Assembly: GCA_947488295.1 (NCBI GenBank)
Contig: CANKYU010000005.1
Coordinates: 124,001-188,000 of the forward strand
DNA from: an uncultured Anderseniella sp.
GTDB lineage: Bacteria; Pseudomonadota; Alphaproteobacteria; Rhizobiales; Aestuariivirgaceae
Length of the DNA stretch: 64,000 bases
Reading direction: 5' to 3'
Shown here in pieces: positions 1 through 8,665 of the stretch. The translations under genes and the position numbers were made by a program. The notes below the pieces were generated by a model that was not told where the DNA came from, did not search any database, and was given only the letters and a program-made list of their open reading frames with translations. Position 1 is the first letter of the stretch; every line of letters starts with the position of its first letter.

Positions 1-31
1 ACTGCTGAAGTCGAAGCTGGGCGTGGAGTAA
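1..31 (+). CDS. C-terminal end of an upstream gene (partial)
   Basis: Nine sense codons (LLKSKLGVE) run in frame from position 2 to a TAA at 29-31, six bases before the next start. The tight spacing suggests the last codons of a gene in the same operon. Nothing can be said about its function. Confidence 0.35.
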   Translation, partial: LLKSKLGVE

Positions 32-37
32 ACCCTG

Positions 38-529
38 TTGAAGGTTCGTCGGGCATCAGCAGGCGATCTGGATGCTGTCAGGCAATTGCTTCGTGAAACA
101 TGGCATGCGACCTATGACGCGACTATGGGCGTCGAGGCTGTTGATGACATCACATCGCGTTGGCATTGTGAGGAAAACCTGAAACGGCAAATGAACGATC
201 CCCAGGGATGTTTCCTTGTTGCTGAAAACGCCGACGGCACCATTGTCGGTCACGCCGGTGCCGCAATCAGATCTGATGATGTCAAAAGCCTTTCCAGATT
301 GTATGTGCTTCCAGAACAGCAGCGTAGTGGCGCGGGAGCGGCGCTTCTGGCGGCCGTCATCGAGTGGGCCGGGCGCGGAGCGGCCATAGAACTGGAAGTT
401 GAAACCGCCAATACCGCGGCTATCAGCTTTTATCGCAAACACGGTTTTGCGAGCGACGGGAAACAGGTTCAGTGCGGCGGTGATCCCGTCGCGGGTCCGG
501 CGATTGTCATGAAACGGTATGTTTCATGA
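38..529 (+). CDS. GNAT family N-acetyltransferase
   Basis: A 163-residue protein of the size of a single GNAT domain. It carries the acetyl-CoA pyrophosphate-binding motif at about residues 92-102 (PEQQRSGAGAA, the Q/R-x-x-G-x-G/A signature), followed by an amphipathic helix, and a C-terminal motif-B-like segment (NTAAISFYRKHGF) typical of RimI-like and amino-group acetyltransferases. The start is TTG at 38, with GGAG at 25-28 nine bases upstream. It overlaps the next gene by four bases (ATGA), so the two are probably cotranslated. The substrate cannot be inferred. Confidence 0.85.
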   Translation: MKVRRASAGDLDAVRQLLRETWHATYDATMGVEAVDDITSRWHCEENLKRQMNDPQGCFLVAENADGTIVGHAGAAIRSDDVKSLSRLYVLPEQQRSGAGAALLAAVIEWAGRGAAIELEVETANTAAISFYRKHGFASDGKQVQCGGDPVAGPAIVMKRYVS

Positions 530-1464
530 GCAAGGGCACCTTCGGAAAAGCGGTTTGTCTTGGCGGTATCGCAGTGGCCGTGGCCGGCCTTGCGGCAGGC
601 TTCCTGAGCCGGTTCTGGATTGAGCTTGATGTCTTCAGCCATTTTACACTGCACTTCGTCCTCGCCGTAATTGCGTTCGCCATAGCTTTCTTCGCGGCCA
701 GCCCGTTGCGGGTGCCGGTGGCGCTGGTGCTGATGGCAGCTGGCATGATTGCGATCGGCAGTTGGAGCAAGCTTGGTACAGATCAGTTGCAGGCCGAGGC
801 CGGTGTACCGGCTGGTGCGCGGGCTCTCAACATCATGCACTTCAATATCTGGGGCAGGAACCAGCAACTGGATGATGTTGCCGCCGAAGTCAGGCGCCTC
901 GATCCGGATATTCTTTTCCTCACTGAAGTGCGCAAGCGCGGGCAAAGTCTGACGGCGATGCTTGACCAGCGTTTCCGTTACCGGTTGCCGGAAAAAGGCC
1001 AGCCGACCACGAGCCAGATGATGTATTCGAAGTATCCGTTTGCCGCATCACAACGGCAACGGAACCGCAACGGCCTGAGCCTTATTCGGGGAACCCTGGG
1101 GCCTGAGTGGCGGCATCTCAACATTGTTGGCACACATCTCAGCCGCCCGCCCGACACCCGGGGCCAGGCGCGTCAAATACGGTCAATGGCGAAACTGGTC
1201 AAAGGGTTGACGGGTGCAAGTGTTGTGGTCGGCGACTTCAATGCCACACCCCATTCGGCAATGCTTGAGCTGTTTCAGTCACGCACTGGTCTGAAGCGGG
1301 TGACGATGCTGCCGACATGGCCGGCAATTGGGCCCAATCTGCCGCAATTCGCCATTGATCACATATTCATTAGTGACGGTCTTACGCTGGCGGTTCCTGC
1401 CATTGTCGGACGGTTTGCCGGCTCTGACCATCTGCCGGTCGCCGCCAGCATCGTGGTTCCCTGA
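526..1464 (+). CDS. Membrane-anchored endonuclease/exonuclease/phosphatase (EEP) family protein
   Basis: A 312-residue protein with three hydrophobic segments at about residues 8-27, 41-58 and 63-80, then an EEP (DNase I-like) domain. Catalytic and metal residues visible are N107 (HFNIWGRN), E134 (LTEVRKR), H204 (VGTHLS), D237/N239 (GDFN), D278/H279 (IDHIFIS) and D301/H302 (SDHLP). This is the usual layout of alphaproteobacterial membrane-tethered EEP hydrolases, whose substrates may be phosphodiesters, lipids or nucleic acids. The catalytic domain probably faces the periplasm, but this is inferred from family layout. Translation is likely coupled to the preceding acetyltransferase gene. Confidence 0.85.
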   Translation: MSKGTFGKAVCLGGIAVAVAGLAAGFLSRFWIELDVFSHFTLHFVLAVIAFAIAFFAASPLRVPVALVLMAAGMIAIGSWSKLGTDQLQAEAGVPAGARALNIMHFNIWGRNQQLDDVAAEVRRLDPDILFLTEVRKRGQSLTAMLDQRFRYRLPEKGQPTTSQMMYSKYPFAASQRQRNRNGLSLIRGTLGPEWRHLNIVGTHLSRPPDTRGQARQIRSMAKLVKGLTGASVVVGDFNATPHSAMLELFQSRTGLKRVTMLPTWPAIGPNLPQFAIDHIFISDGLTLAVPAIVGRFAGSDHLPVAASIVVP

Positions 1465-1495
1465 TGAGACAGGACGTAAATGCAGGAGAGGTGAA

Positions 1496-2203
1496 GTGAA
1501 ACAGCCGACAATTGAACTCTATTACTGGCCGACTCCGAACGGATGGAAAATCTCCATCATGCTGGAAGAATGCGGGCTGCCCTACACGGTGCGCTACGTT
1601 GATATTCTGAAGGGCGATCAGTTCGAGGCTGATTTTCTGGAGATTGCACCCAACAATCGCATGCCGGCGATCGTGGATCCCGACGGACCGGGAGGCGAGC
1701 CTGTTTCTGTTTTTGAATCCGGCGCCATACTGCAGTATCTCGGCAACAAGACGGGGCAATTCTATCCGGCCGACCCGCGTCGGCGGGTTGCGGTTGAGCA
1801 ATGGCTGTACTGGCAAATGGGGGGCCTTGGACCAATGTGCGGGCAGGCTCATCATTTTCGGTTCTATGCCCGCGAAGAATTACCTTATGCCATCGAGCGC
1901 TACACCAGCGAGGTCGCGAGGCTTTACGGGGTGATGAATACCCAACTGGCCAGGACAGAGTATCTGGCGGGTGAGTATTCCATTGCGGACATGGCGTGCA
2001 TCGGCTGGATAAAGCCGCACAAGCGCCAGGGCCAGAACCTCGATGATTTCCCCAATCTGAAACGCTGGTTTGAAGCCCTTATGGCGCGGCCGGCAGTTAT
2101 CGCCGGAATGGCAGTGGGGGCGGAGCTTCGCGGCCGGCCGGAAGACCTGAAGACCGATGATGCTGCCCATGCAATCCTGTTTGGTGGGTCCAAACAGGGC
2201 TAA
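1496..2203 (+). CDS. Glutathione S-transferase family protein (YfcG/Ure2p-like)
   Basis: A 235-residue two-domain GST. The N-terminal thioredoxin fold has the T-P-N-G-W-K segment at residues 13-18, where the Nu-class GSTs (YfcG) bind glutathione or glutathione disulfide, a cis-Pro motif (RMPAIV) and the E-S-G-A glutathione gamma-Glu contact. The C-terminal helical domain has the N-capping motif SIADMACIGW. The GTG start at 1496 was chosen because AGGAGAGG lies directly upstream and the protein begins at the first beta strand. A perfect 9-bp inverted repeat (2176-2184 with 2190-2198) overlaps the last codons and may help end transcription. A role as a disulfide-bond oxidoreductase is family inference. 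Confidence 0.88.
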   Translation: MKQPTIELYYWPTPNGWKISIMLEECGLPYTVRYVDILKGDQFEADFLEIAPNNRMPAIVDPDGPGGEPVSVFESGAILQYLGNKTGQFYPADPRRRVAVEQWLYWQMGGLGPMCGQAHHFRFYAREELPYAIERYTSEVARLYGVMNTQLARTEYLAGEYSIADMACIGWIKPHKRQGQNLDDFPNLKRWFEALMARPAVIAGMAVGAELRGRPEDLKTDDAAHAILFGGSKQG

Positions 2204-2442
2204 CGAACATTCGTTGAAAACGGCAACATGGTTGATGAAGCCTTAACGGCGCGGCATGCGCTGCACACTGGAAAATGCCGGTTTTCAGGGGTTGAGATGA
2301 AGTGCCGCGTCTTCGTGGATCGCCAGCAGTGTTAGATTGTGCCGGGGCTTTCATGTTCTGATAACCATGCCTTTTAACGCTGTTCGGGGTTGCCTGATGG
2401 CATGGTGATGTTCAGTAAAGCGTAACTGGAGAGCCCTCAATC

Positions 2443-2730
2443 ATGTCCGAGATTATCGATCTTGCAGAATATCGTGACGTTACACCCAAACAAGTTGAAA
2501 TCAGGTTGCCTGAGGACGGATTTGTGTATCTAGGCCTGTCGTTGAGTGGCGAGTGTGCCAGCGCTGATGATCTGGTGAACGCGCACAAGTGGTTTTCCCT
2601 TGCCGCGATGCGGGGCAGCCGTCAGGCGAGGGTGCATAGACTGGAAGTATCCGGCCGGATGGATGGTGAACAGATCTCCCGGGCGCAATCCGAGTTGCAC
2701 GCTTTCGCGAGCGCGCGCCTGAGTGCCTGA
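2443..2730 (+). CDS. Small protein with a single Sel1-like repeat
   Basis: A 95-residue soluble protein with no signal peptide. Its centre, about residues 38-58 (DDLVNAHKWFSLAAMRGSRQ), matches one Sel1/TPR-like repeat. The segment after it (MDGEQISRAQ) resembles the sequence following the last repeat in the larger exported Sel1 protein at 18398-18847 (MTPEQISKAR). One repeat alone does not make a superhelix, so it may dimerise or act as an adaptor. The start is ATG; a strong hairpin terminator follows. Function unknown. Confidence 0.75.
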   Translation: MSEIIDLAEYRDVTPKQVEIRLPEDGFVYLGLSLSGECASADDLVNAHKWFSLAAMRGSRQARVHRLEVSGRMDGEQISRAQSELHAFASARLSA

Positions 2731-2754
2731 TTGATAACGTATCATTGAATCAAA

Positions 2755-2785
2755 AAAAGGCGGCCACACAGTGTGGTCGCCTTTT
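2755..2785. terminator. Bidirectional intrinsic terminator
   Basis: Inverted repeat of about 13 bp (AAAAGGCG-G-CCAC with GTGG-T-CGCCTTTT) around a short loop. It has a run of A on the left and T on the right, so it can end transcription of both convergent neighbours: the Sel1-like gene on + and the exported protein gene on -. Confidence 0.85.
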
Positions 2786-2815
2786 GCAATACAGATACTT
2801 GAAATACTGACTGCT

Positions 2816-3133
2816 TCAGTAATCCGGTGTGAACTTTGGCTGTCCGTCCAGATAGGTGCCGTGGGTTGAGTTAACCCAGCTGTTCCAATAAGCCTGGTCG
2901 CGGCGGGCCTTGTAGATTTCCGTCTCGAACACGTCGGCACGATTGTTTGTCTGGTCCGCGTATGAATTCAGCGTTGGCAGGCCCTTGTTGGAGCTGTCAT
3001 AGCTGTGGCCCTTCGGGACAAAGCGCTTGCCGATTGAATCAATGGCCTGTGCCTGTGCCAGACCTGCAGCTCCTGTCGTCAGGGCTACACCTAAGATTGC
3101 TGCTTTCACAATTTTGGTTGTCATTGTGGTCAT
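2816..3133 (-). CDS. Small exported protein of unknown function
   Basis: About 105 residues. A Sec signal peptide (KIVKAAILGVALTTGAAGLAQA) is followed by a mature part of about 75 residues rich in polar and aromatic residues (KGHSYDSSNKGLPTLNSYADQ), ending in a Tyr-containing tail. It has no cysteines and no recognisable domain. The start is ATG at 3133 or 3124. AGGA sits three bases before the first and twelve before the second, so the choice is open; 3133 is given. The gene is monocistronic, convergent with the Sel1-like gene across the shared terminator. Confidence 0.7.
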   Translation of the reverse strand: MTTMTTKIVKAAILGVALTTGAAGLAQAQAIDSIGKRFVPKGHSYDSSNKGLPTLNSYADQTNNRADVFETEIYKARRDQAYWNSWVNSTHGTYLDGQPKFTPDY

Positions 3134-3327
3134 CTGTCCTGCCTTACCCATTTGGCGGCACCCCCCTCGCAGAAGGTATCTGAAATCGCCACACCGTCCT
3201 CGTTAATCTACTAATACACCTATTTGTGGCGAAGCACACTTAACAAATGAACAATTTTGCAAGAATTTGATAACCATAATGGCGGAATTGGGCCAGATTG
3301 CCGTGATATTCCGAACAGCACATCGAA

Positions 3328-3364
3328 AAACGCCGCGACGGTTTGAAAAACCGATGCGGCGTTT
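3328..3364 (-). terminator. Intrinsic terminator
   Basis: A long hairpin: AAACGCCGC pairs with GCGGCGTTT, and inside it CGGTTT pairs with AAACCG. Read on the minus strand it ends in a T run, so it fits the end of the small exported protein gene at 3419-3685. Confidence 0.8.
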
Positions 3365-3418
3365 GAATCTGGCAGCTGTGAAATGCCGGGTCTGAAACCC
3401 TTTCAGGGTCAGCAGATT

Positions 3419-3685
3419 TTACTGGCCGTACTGCCGGACACATTTGCGATACGCGCGCCAGTGGCTGCGGCGCTCAGTATTCAGGGCACGGTTCTTCAGC
3501 CATTTGCAGTCGTAATACGCGAAATCCTCGTTGGCATCCGCCGGACCAAGCTCCACGTGGCTGTGACCGCCGTACGGGCTTTGATGAGAACCATAATAGT
3601 TGCCGCCGGCAAATGCGTTGCCAGAAAGCGCTGCGAGAACCGAGCCTGCGGCAATGGCTGTGGTGATAATCGGTTTGATGGTCAT
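3419..3685 (-). CDS. Small exported Gly/Tyr-rich protein of unknown function
   Basis: An 88-residue protein with a Sec signal peptide (MTIKPIITTAIAAGSVLAALSGNAFA). The mature part starts Gly/Tyr/His-rich (GGNYYGSHQSPYGGHSHVEL) and has two cysteines in DCKWLKNRA and RKCVRQYG, which could form a disulfide in the periplasm. It ends in a basic segment. A stable terminator follows at 3328-3364. No domain was recognised. Confidence 0.72.
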   Translation of the reverse strand: MTIKPIITTAIAAGSVLAALSGNAFAGGNYYGSHQSPYGGHSHVELGPADANEDFAYYDCKWLKNRALNTERRSHWRAYRKCVRQYGQ

Positions 3686-3817
3686 TGGTCTAGTCCTCTC
3701 GGTGCCGGGCGTTGGTGCCCTTGTTGTTGTTTCGTCTTGTGTGGGAAAACCTACAGATTATCACAGGCCCGTGATGTGTAGTTGATCACATGGCGGATTG
3801 CAGGCCAGGGATTTGTG

Positions 3818-4390
3818 ATGCTGAAATGCCTGGTCCGTCCGCAACTCTCACGGGAGACCGAGACTGTGCTTGCCAGACTGAAACTGATTTTTTTCATCAT
3901 CCTGTGTTTGGCGGTGTCGCCATTGCCGGGCAACGCGCAAACCGTCGAGATAGTCGCACTTGGTGCCAGCAACACCTGGGGCAAGGGGGTCAGCAGGGAC
4001 AAGGCCTACCCAAGGCACCTGCAACGCATGCTCAGAGCCAGGGGCGTTTCTGCAAAGGTTCGCAATGCGGGGATCAACGGTAACACGACCGGTCAGATGC
4101 TGCGGCGGCTGAAAGCCAGCATTTCGGAACGCACGAGGCTTGTCATCCTGCAACCGGGCGGCAATGACCGGCGCAGGGGGATCTCGCGGGCGGTCAGAAA
4201 GAACAATATTCGGCGGATCAAACGCTATCTGCGCGAGCGCGGAATTGCGGTGGTGATGTTGCGAAACCGCCTGATAGGCAGTGTTGCCAAAAGATACCGG
4301 CGCCCGGACGGACAGCACTTCAGGAGTGACGGTTATCGTGCTCTGGCTGCCCGCCTGTTGCCACGGGTTCTGGCAAAGCTGAGACGCTGA
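3818..4390 (+). CDS. Exported SGNH/GDSL-family hydrolase
   Basis: About 190 residues. SGNH blocks are in order: block I GASNTWG (nucleophile Ser; the usual Asp of GDS is Ala), block II NAGINGNTTG, block III GGND, and block V DGQHF with the catalytic Asp and His. This is the TesA/arylesterase-like fold; the substrate may be an ester or an acylated glycan. ATG at 3818 has AGGG eight bases upstream. A GTG at 3866 would give a cleaner signal peptide (VLARLKLIFFIILCLAVSPLPGNAQ) and also has a GGGAGA upstream. Export is likely with either start. Confidence 0.82.
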   Translation: MLKCLVRPQLSRETETVLARLKLIFFIILCLAVSPLPGNAQTVEIVALGASNTWGKGVSRDKAYPRHLQRMLRARGVSAKVRNAGINGNTTGQMLRRLKASISERTRLVILQPGGNDRRRGISRAVRKNNIRRIKRYLRERGIAVVMLRNRLIGSVAKRYRRPDGQHFRSDGYRALAARLLPRVLAKLRR

Positions 4391-4403
4391 AGCCGGTTGG
4401 CGA

Positions 4404-4574
4404 TCAGGCGCCCTTGAACAGGCAGCCGATGGCAAGCACGGCGTAGGCGATTGCCATCAGCCAGAATGAACTGACTTTTACAATAGAGGCTATTCCGAGA
4501 ACCGGCAGCAGTGCGAGCACCGCAATAATAACCGATATGACAAACAGAACCGTTGTCGGGGCACTAAGTTTCAT
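4404..4574 (-). CDS. Small two-helix membrane protein
   Basis: A 56-residue protein made of two hydrophobic helices (about residues 6-27 and 32-52) with a short basic C-terminus (FKGA). ATG at 4574 is preceded by AGAGGAGG, a near-perfect ribosome binding site, which excludes the longer upstream reading. It lies just downstream of the pyroglutamyl-peptidase gene in the same direction. Function unknown. Confidence 0.72.
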   Translation of the reverse strand: MKLSAPTTVLFVISVIIAVLALLPVLGIASIVKVSSFWLMAIAYAVLAIGCLFKGA

Positions 4575-4679
4575 TAGAAACCTCCTCTGGGTTGCAGACG
4601 GGAGGTTACTTACAAATACCGTCTTGGCAATGATTCGATCCGGGGCAGGATACAGCACATGTGCGGGTGAGGCGGGCAA

Positions 4680-5330
4680 TCACTGGGAAACTGCAATTTC
4701 TACCGCGCGGACAATCCGGTCCAGGTCCATTGATGCAAAGTCACAGCGCTGATGCATCTCCACGCTGGCCTGATCACGCACCGCAACCAGCAGTTCTGCA
4801 ACCTGCTCCGGCATGTACGGTACATGAATGAAGCCACAGGCAACCGGTTCGCTATGGTGCTGTGCCGCCTGCAGGAAACTGTACAGACAGATGTTGCACA
4901 AATAGGTGCCGGCCGTTGCAGACAGGCTGGCGGGAATGCCTTCACTCAACATGGCGCGCTCTATGGCCCGCGTCGGCAGCGTTGACATCAAGGCTGCTGC
5001 ACCGTCGCGATGTACGGGCTCGTCAACTGCCAGTAGGCCGTCATTGTCGGGAATGCCGAAGTCGGCAATGTTCACGCCGATCCGTTCGATCCGGATCATG
5101 CTTTCACCCGGCCACAGGCCAAGGCTGATAACCGTTGAAGGGTTGAGTTCCCCGATGAGTTCAGCGGCAATTTCGGGGAACCTGGCAAATGACACCGGCA
5201 GCCCCCGGCCGATCACTGATCTGCCGTGAATGGTGCGGCCATGCAACCGCTTCATGACTTCATGAGAAGGATTTGTGCCGCGTCCGCCATAAGGTTCGAA
5301 GCCGGTGATCAGAACAGGACGGTTTGTCAT
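4680..5330 (-). CDS. pcp: Pyroglutamyl-peptidase I (peptidase family C15)
   Basis: A 216-residue cytosolic cysteine peptidase that removes N-terminal pyroglutamate from peptides. The opening ITGFEPYGGRGTNPS is the family N-terminal signature. The catalytic triad is visible as E82 (RIERIGVN), C145 (ATAGTYLCN) and H169 (GFIHVPYMP). Length matches the family (about 210-220). The small membrane protein gene lies about 100 bases downstream. Flotillin starts divergently about 300 bases away. Confidence 0.93.
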   Translation of the reverse strand: MTNRPVLITGFEPYGGRGTNPSHEVMKRLHGRTIHGRSVIGRGLPVSFARFPEIAAELIGELNPSTVISLGLWPGESMIRIERIGVNIADFGIPDNDGLLAVDEPVHRDGAAALMSTLPTRAIERAMLSEGIPASLSATAGTYLCNICLYSFLQAAQHHSEPVACGFIHVPYMPEQVAELLVAVRDQASVEMHQRCDFASMDLDRIVRAVEIAVSQ

Positions 5331-5632
5331 TTCCTGGGTGTCCTTTGCAGGTGAAATTTCCGGGTCGCTGTGCGGGAACTCTAGGGAGAGGCGTGGGCCA
5401 TGTCACTCATTTCACATGATGATATGGTGTTGCCCGACAGGGCCTAATTCTGAAACACGCCCAGCCCGGCAGGTGGGATTGAACGCGTTTTGCGTTGACG
5501 CCCGAGTTGAGTGAAGCCTAGACTTTCGGCTTAGGTGATCCTCTTGGCGTCCTGCAAATGGCTGAGAGAGGGGCGTTTCAGGGGCAGCATGCGTTGTTGC
5601 CGCGCATACAGTTAGTTTGGGAGGATCGGGGC
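5331..5632. other. 302-base divergent intergenic region, no gene seen
   Basis: Lies between the leftward pcp and the rightward flotillin gene, so it should contain both promoters. The flotillin frame stays open back to 5558, but GGGAGGA at 5619-5625 places the start at 5633. No convincing operator, riboswitch or RNA gene was seen. Confidence 0.5.
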
Positions 5633-7276
5633 ATGGTCTGGTTCGTTGTAGCGGTTTTGCTGCTCGTCCTGCTCATTCTGACAATTATTTTTCTCAACAA
5701 GTTTTATCGCAAGGCCACGCGCGAAGTCGCGTTGATACGCACCGGTGCGGGCGGCCAGCGAGTGGTGCTCGACGGCGGCTGCATATCAATGCCGTTCCTG
5801 CACAAGGTCTCCGAAGTCAACATGAAGACGACCCGGTTGGAAATCGAACGCCAGGGCGCCAAGTCGATGATCACAAGGGACCGCCTCAGGGTGGATGCCA
5901 CGGCTGAATTTTATGTTCGCGTGCAACCGACATCCGAAGGCGTGGCCACCGCGGCACAGGCGCTGGCGGGAAAATCGTTTCGTGCGGCTGAACTGGCCGA
6001 GACACTGGAAGGCAAGCTGGTCGACGCACTGCTGGCTGTTGCTGCGCGTTATTCCATGGACGAACTGCAGGACAAGCGCGGCGAATATGCTGCCGAGGTC
6101 AGCGAGATGCTGAAGGACAACCTCGCCATCAACGGCCTCGTTCTTGAGTCAGTTTCCATGACCAGAATTGACCAGACACCCTTCAACGTGCTGGACGAAA
6201 ACAATGCGTTCAACGCGCTTGGCATGCGGCGGCTGGCCGAGATCATCGCCGTCAACAAGAAGGAACGGGCGGCAATCGAGTCCGATGCCGAAGTATCGGT
6301 CCGGCAAAGCTATCTGGATGCGACCAAGCGCAAGCTGGTTATCGAACAGGAAGAAGAACAGGCTTCCATCGATCAGCAGCGCCATATTGAAACGACGCGC
6401 GCCAACAGCCAGGCCGAAGTCGCGGAACAGCAGGCTGCTGCCGAGTTGCGCCGGGAGCAGGCCCGCATTTCCCGCGAACGGGAAGTGCGCAGCAACGAAA
6501 TAGACCGGGACCGCGCCCTGCGGGCTCTTGATGTGGAAGCCACGCTGGCAACCGAAAAGGCCAGCGCTGACAAGGTCATCGAAATGGCGGCCAAGAACGC
6601 TGATCAGGCCCGTGCCGTAGCTGAAGCTGAAGCTGCCCGTGCCGAAGAGGCTGCCGCAAAAGAGGCGGTGGAAACCGCTCGTGAAATAGCCGCCGCCGAC
6701 CGCGACCGGCAACTGGCAGTGATCAAGGCCGGCGAGCAGGCGGATGTCGATGATGTGCGAGTGAAGAGTGAAGCGGGGACCATTCTTGCCATGGCACAGG
6801 CTGAGGCGAAGTCGGTGATTGACCGCGCCAAAGCGGAAAAGGACCGCCTGATTGCAACTGCGGAAGGTACCGCTGCCGTGGTCAAGGCCGAGAACGCGCA
6901 GAGTTCAGAGCTCATTCGTATGAAGCTCGATATGGCGCGTATCGAAGTGATGCCGGACATGGTCGGTCGCATGCTGAAACCGGCGGAAAAGATTGAAAGC
7001 ATCCGTATCAACAACATCACCGGATTTGGATCCGGCGGACCCTATGGCGACGGCGCCGGTGCCGGCAATGGCGGTCCGGCAGTCAACCAGGTAGTCGATG
7101 GTGTCTTGTCGATGGCTCTGCAGCTGCCTGCCGTGAAGAAGCTGGGCGAGGAGGTCGGCATAAATATCAGTGATGGGCTGAAAGGCCTGTCGGACTCATT
7201 GGCCGGCTCGAAAGCCGGCGAAACCGAAAAACCTGCCGCCCGCAAACCGGGACCGGCAAGAAAGAAGAAGGCCTAG
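5633..7276 (+). CDS. Flotillin family protein (YqiK/FloT-like)
   Basis: A 547-residue protein with an N-terminal membrane helix (residues 1-22), a SPFH/PHB domain (about 30-200), then a long charged coiled coil rich in Glu-Ala-Arg repeats (about 215-425) of the flotillin type. A Gly-rich spacer and a basic Lys/Arg/Pro tail (AARKPGPARKKKA) end it. Bacterial flotillins scaffold membrane microdomains and oligomerise through the coiled coil. The start is ATG at 5633 with GGGAGGA eight bases upstream. The very basic tail is a feature worth noting; its role is unknown. Confidence 0.92.
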   Translation: MVWFVVAVLLLVLLILTIIFLNKFYRKATREVALIRTGAGGQRVVLDGGCISMPFLHKVSEVNMKTTRLEIERQGAKSMITRDRLRVDATAEFYVRVQPTSEGVATAAQALAGKSFRAAELAETLEGKLVDALLAVAARYSMDELQDKRGEYAAEVSEMLKDNLAINGLVLESVSMTRIDQTPFNVLDENNAFNALGMRRLAEIIAVNKKERAAIESDAEVSVRQSYLDATKRKLVIEQEEEQASIDQQRHIETTRANSQAEVAEQQAAAELRREQARISREREVRSNEIDRDRALRALDVEATLATEKASADKVIEMAAKNADQARAVAEAEAARAEEAAAKEAVETAREIAAADRDRQLAVIKAGEQADVDDVRVKSEAGTILAMAQAEAKSVIDRAKAEKDRLIATAEGTAAVVKAENAQSSELIRMKLDMARIEVMPDMVGRMLKPAEKIESIRINNITGFGSGGPYGDGAGAGNGGPAVNQVVDGVLSMALQLPAVKKLGEEVGINISDGLKGLSDSLAGSKAGETEKPAARKPGPARKKKA

Positions 7277-7357
7277 ATACTGGGGGGACAGTTGAGCCCG
7301 GATTGTAACAGTAACCAGCAGCGCTCTGGCCAGAGGCTGAAAACAGGAGAGACCATC

Positions 7358-8611
7358 ATGTCGTTTGATCGCAGAACTTTTATCAAGGGGACATCTCTTG
7401 CGGGGTTGACGCTGATGGCGCCCGGCATCATCGGTCGCGCGAAGGCGGATGACACAATCAGGCTGGCGAGCATTCTGGATCAGTCTGGTGGCCTGGATAT
7501 TTACGGTAAGCCGATGGCCGATGCGACAACCATGGCGGTTGACGAAATCAATGCTGCAGGCGGCCTGAACGGCAAGCAGGTCGAGCTGATCAACTATGAC
7601 CCGCAGTCGAATATCCAGTTCTATACCCAATACGCCACCAAGGCGGCTGCCGGTGACAAGGCGCATGTCGTGCATGCCGGGATCACATCGGCCTCACGAG
7701 AGGCCATTCGCCCGACCCTTGGCCGGTTCAAGTCACTGTATTTCTACAACACGCAATATGAAGGCGGCGTATGCGACCGGAATTGTTTCTGCACCGGTTC
7801 CACGCCCGCCCAGACGGTAGAAAAACTCGTTCCGTACGCCATGAACAAGTTCGGCAAGAAGGTCTACATCATCGCGGCCGATTACAATTACGGCCAGATC
7901 ACTGCACAGTGGGTAAAGAAATACGTCACTGACAATGGCGGTGAAGTTGCAGACATCGAATTCTTCCCGCTGGACGTGACCAATTTCGGTCCGACCATCA
8001 AGAAGATCCAGGCTGCCAAACCGGACATGGTGTGGTCCGCGCTGGTCGGCGGTGCGCATATTTCGTTCTATCGCCAGTATGCGGCGGCCGGCATGAACAA
8101 GTCGGTGCCAATTGCGTCCACCACATTTGGTGTCGGCAATGAACACAAGCTGATCTCGGCAGACGAAGGCGATGGCATTCTGGCTGCCTACACCTATTTC
8201 CAGGAAGTGCCGGGCGATGACAATGCCGCATTCGTCAAACGTTTCCAGGACAAGTTCGGGGCAGATGCGCCGTATCTCAACGAGCTGGCGGCCCGTAGTT
8301 ACGAGGGTATTCAGTTCTGGGCCGAGGCTGTCCGCAAAGCCGGGACCGCGGATCGCATGCCGGTGATCGAGGCGCTGGAGAGCGGCATCAGTCTGGCCGG
8401 CCCGAGCGGTCCGATCTCAATTGATCCGAAAACCCACCACGGCGTGCTGAATGTCTATCTGGCAGAGCTGAAGGACCAGACATTCAACATCGTTGAAACC
8501 CATAATGAGCAACCACCGTCGGACACACTTCTGGTGTGCGATCTGAAAGCCAATCCGGACCAGGCCAAGTTCTATTTCGAGAACGGGCTGGAAGCCGCCG
8601 GCATCAAGTAG
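7358..8611 (+). CDS. Amide/urea-type ABC transporter substrate-binding protein, Tat-exported
   Basis: A 417-residue periplasmic binding protein of the Peripla_BP_5 class (UrtA, AmiC, FmdD relatives). The signal peptide has a twin-arginine motif (DRRTFIKG, residues 4-11) before a hydrophobic stretch and an A-x-A cleavage site, so it is probably folded before export. The mature start (DTIRLASILDQSGGLDIYGKP) and the segment DYNYGQ are typical of the urea/short-chain amide group. A cysteine cluster (GVCDRNCFCTG) may form a disulfide. The start is ATG at 7358 with AGGAGAG upstream. It is first gene of the amide locus; the ligand is inferred from the linked amidases. Confidence 0.9.
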   Translation: MSFDRRTFIKGTSLAGLTLMAPGIIGRAKADDTIRLASILDQSGGLDIYGKPMADATTMAVDEINAAGGLNGKQVELINYDPQSNIQFYTQYATKAAAGDKAHVVHAGITSASREAIRPTLGRFKSLYFYNTQYEGGVCDRNCFCTGSTPAQTVEKLVPYAMNKFGKKVYIIAADYNYGQITAQWVKKYVTDNGGEVADIEFFPLDVTNFGPTIKKIQAAKPDMVWSALVGGAHISFYRQYAAAGMNKSVPIASTTFGVGNEHKLISADEGDGILAAYTYFQEVPGDDNAAFVKRFQDKFGADAPYLNELAARSYEGIQFWAEAVRKAGTADRMPVIEALESGISLAGPSGPISIDPKTHHGVLNVYLAELKDQTFNIVETHNEQPPSDTLLVCDLKANPDQAKFYFENGLEAAGIK

Positions 8612-8665
8612 GGCGCTTCGCACAACTCGGCGCTTGATTGCGCATGGACATGAGGAATATCTCGA

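Noticed and set aside
5540..5632. A CTGAGAG motif suggestive of a TPP riboswitch before flotillin
   Set aside because: The other conserved TPP elements and the paired arms are missing, and flotillin has no link to thiamine.
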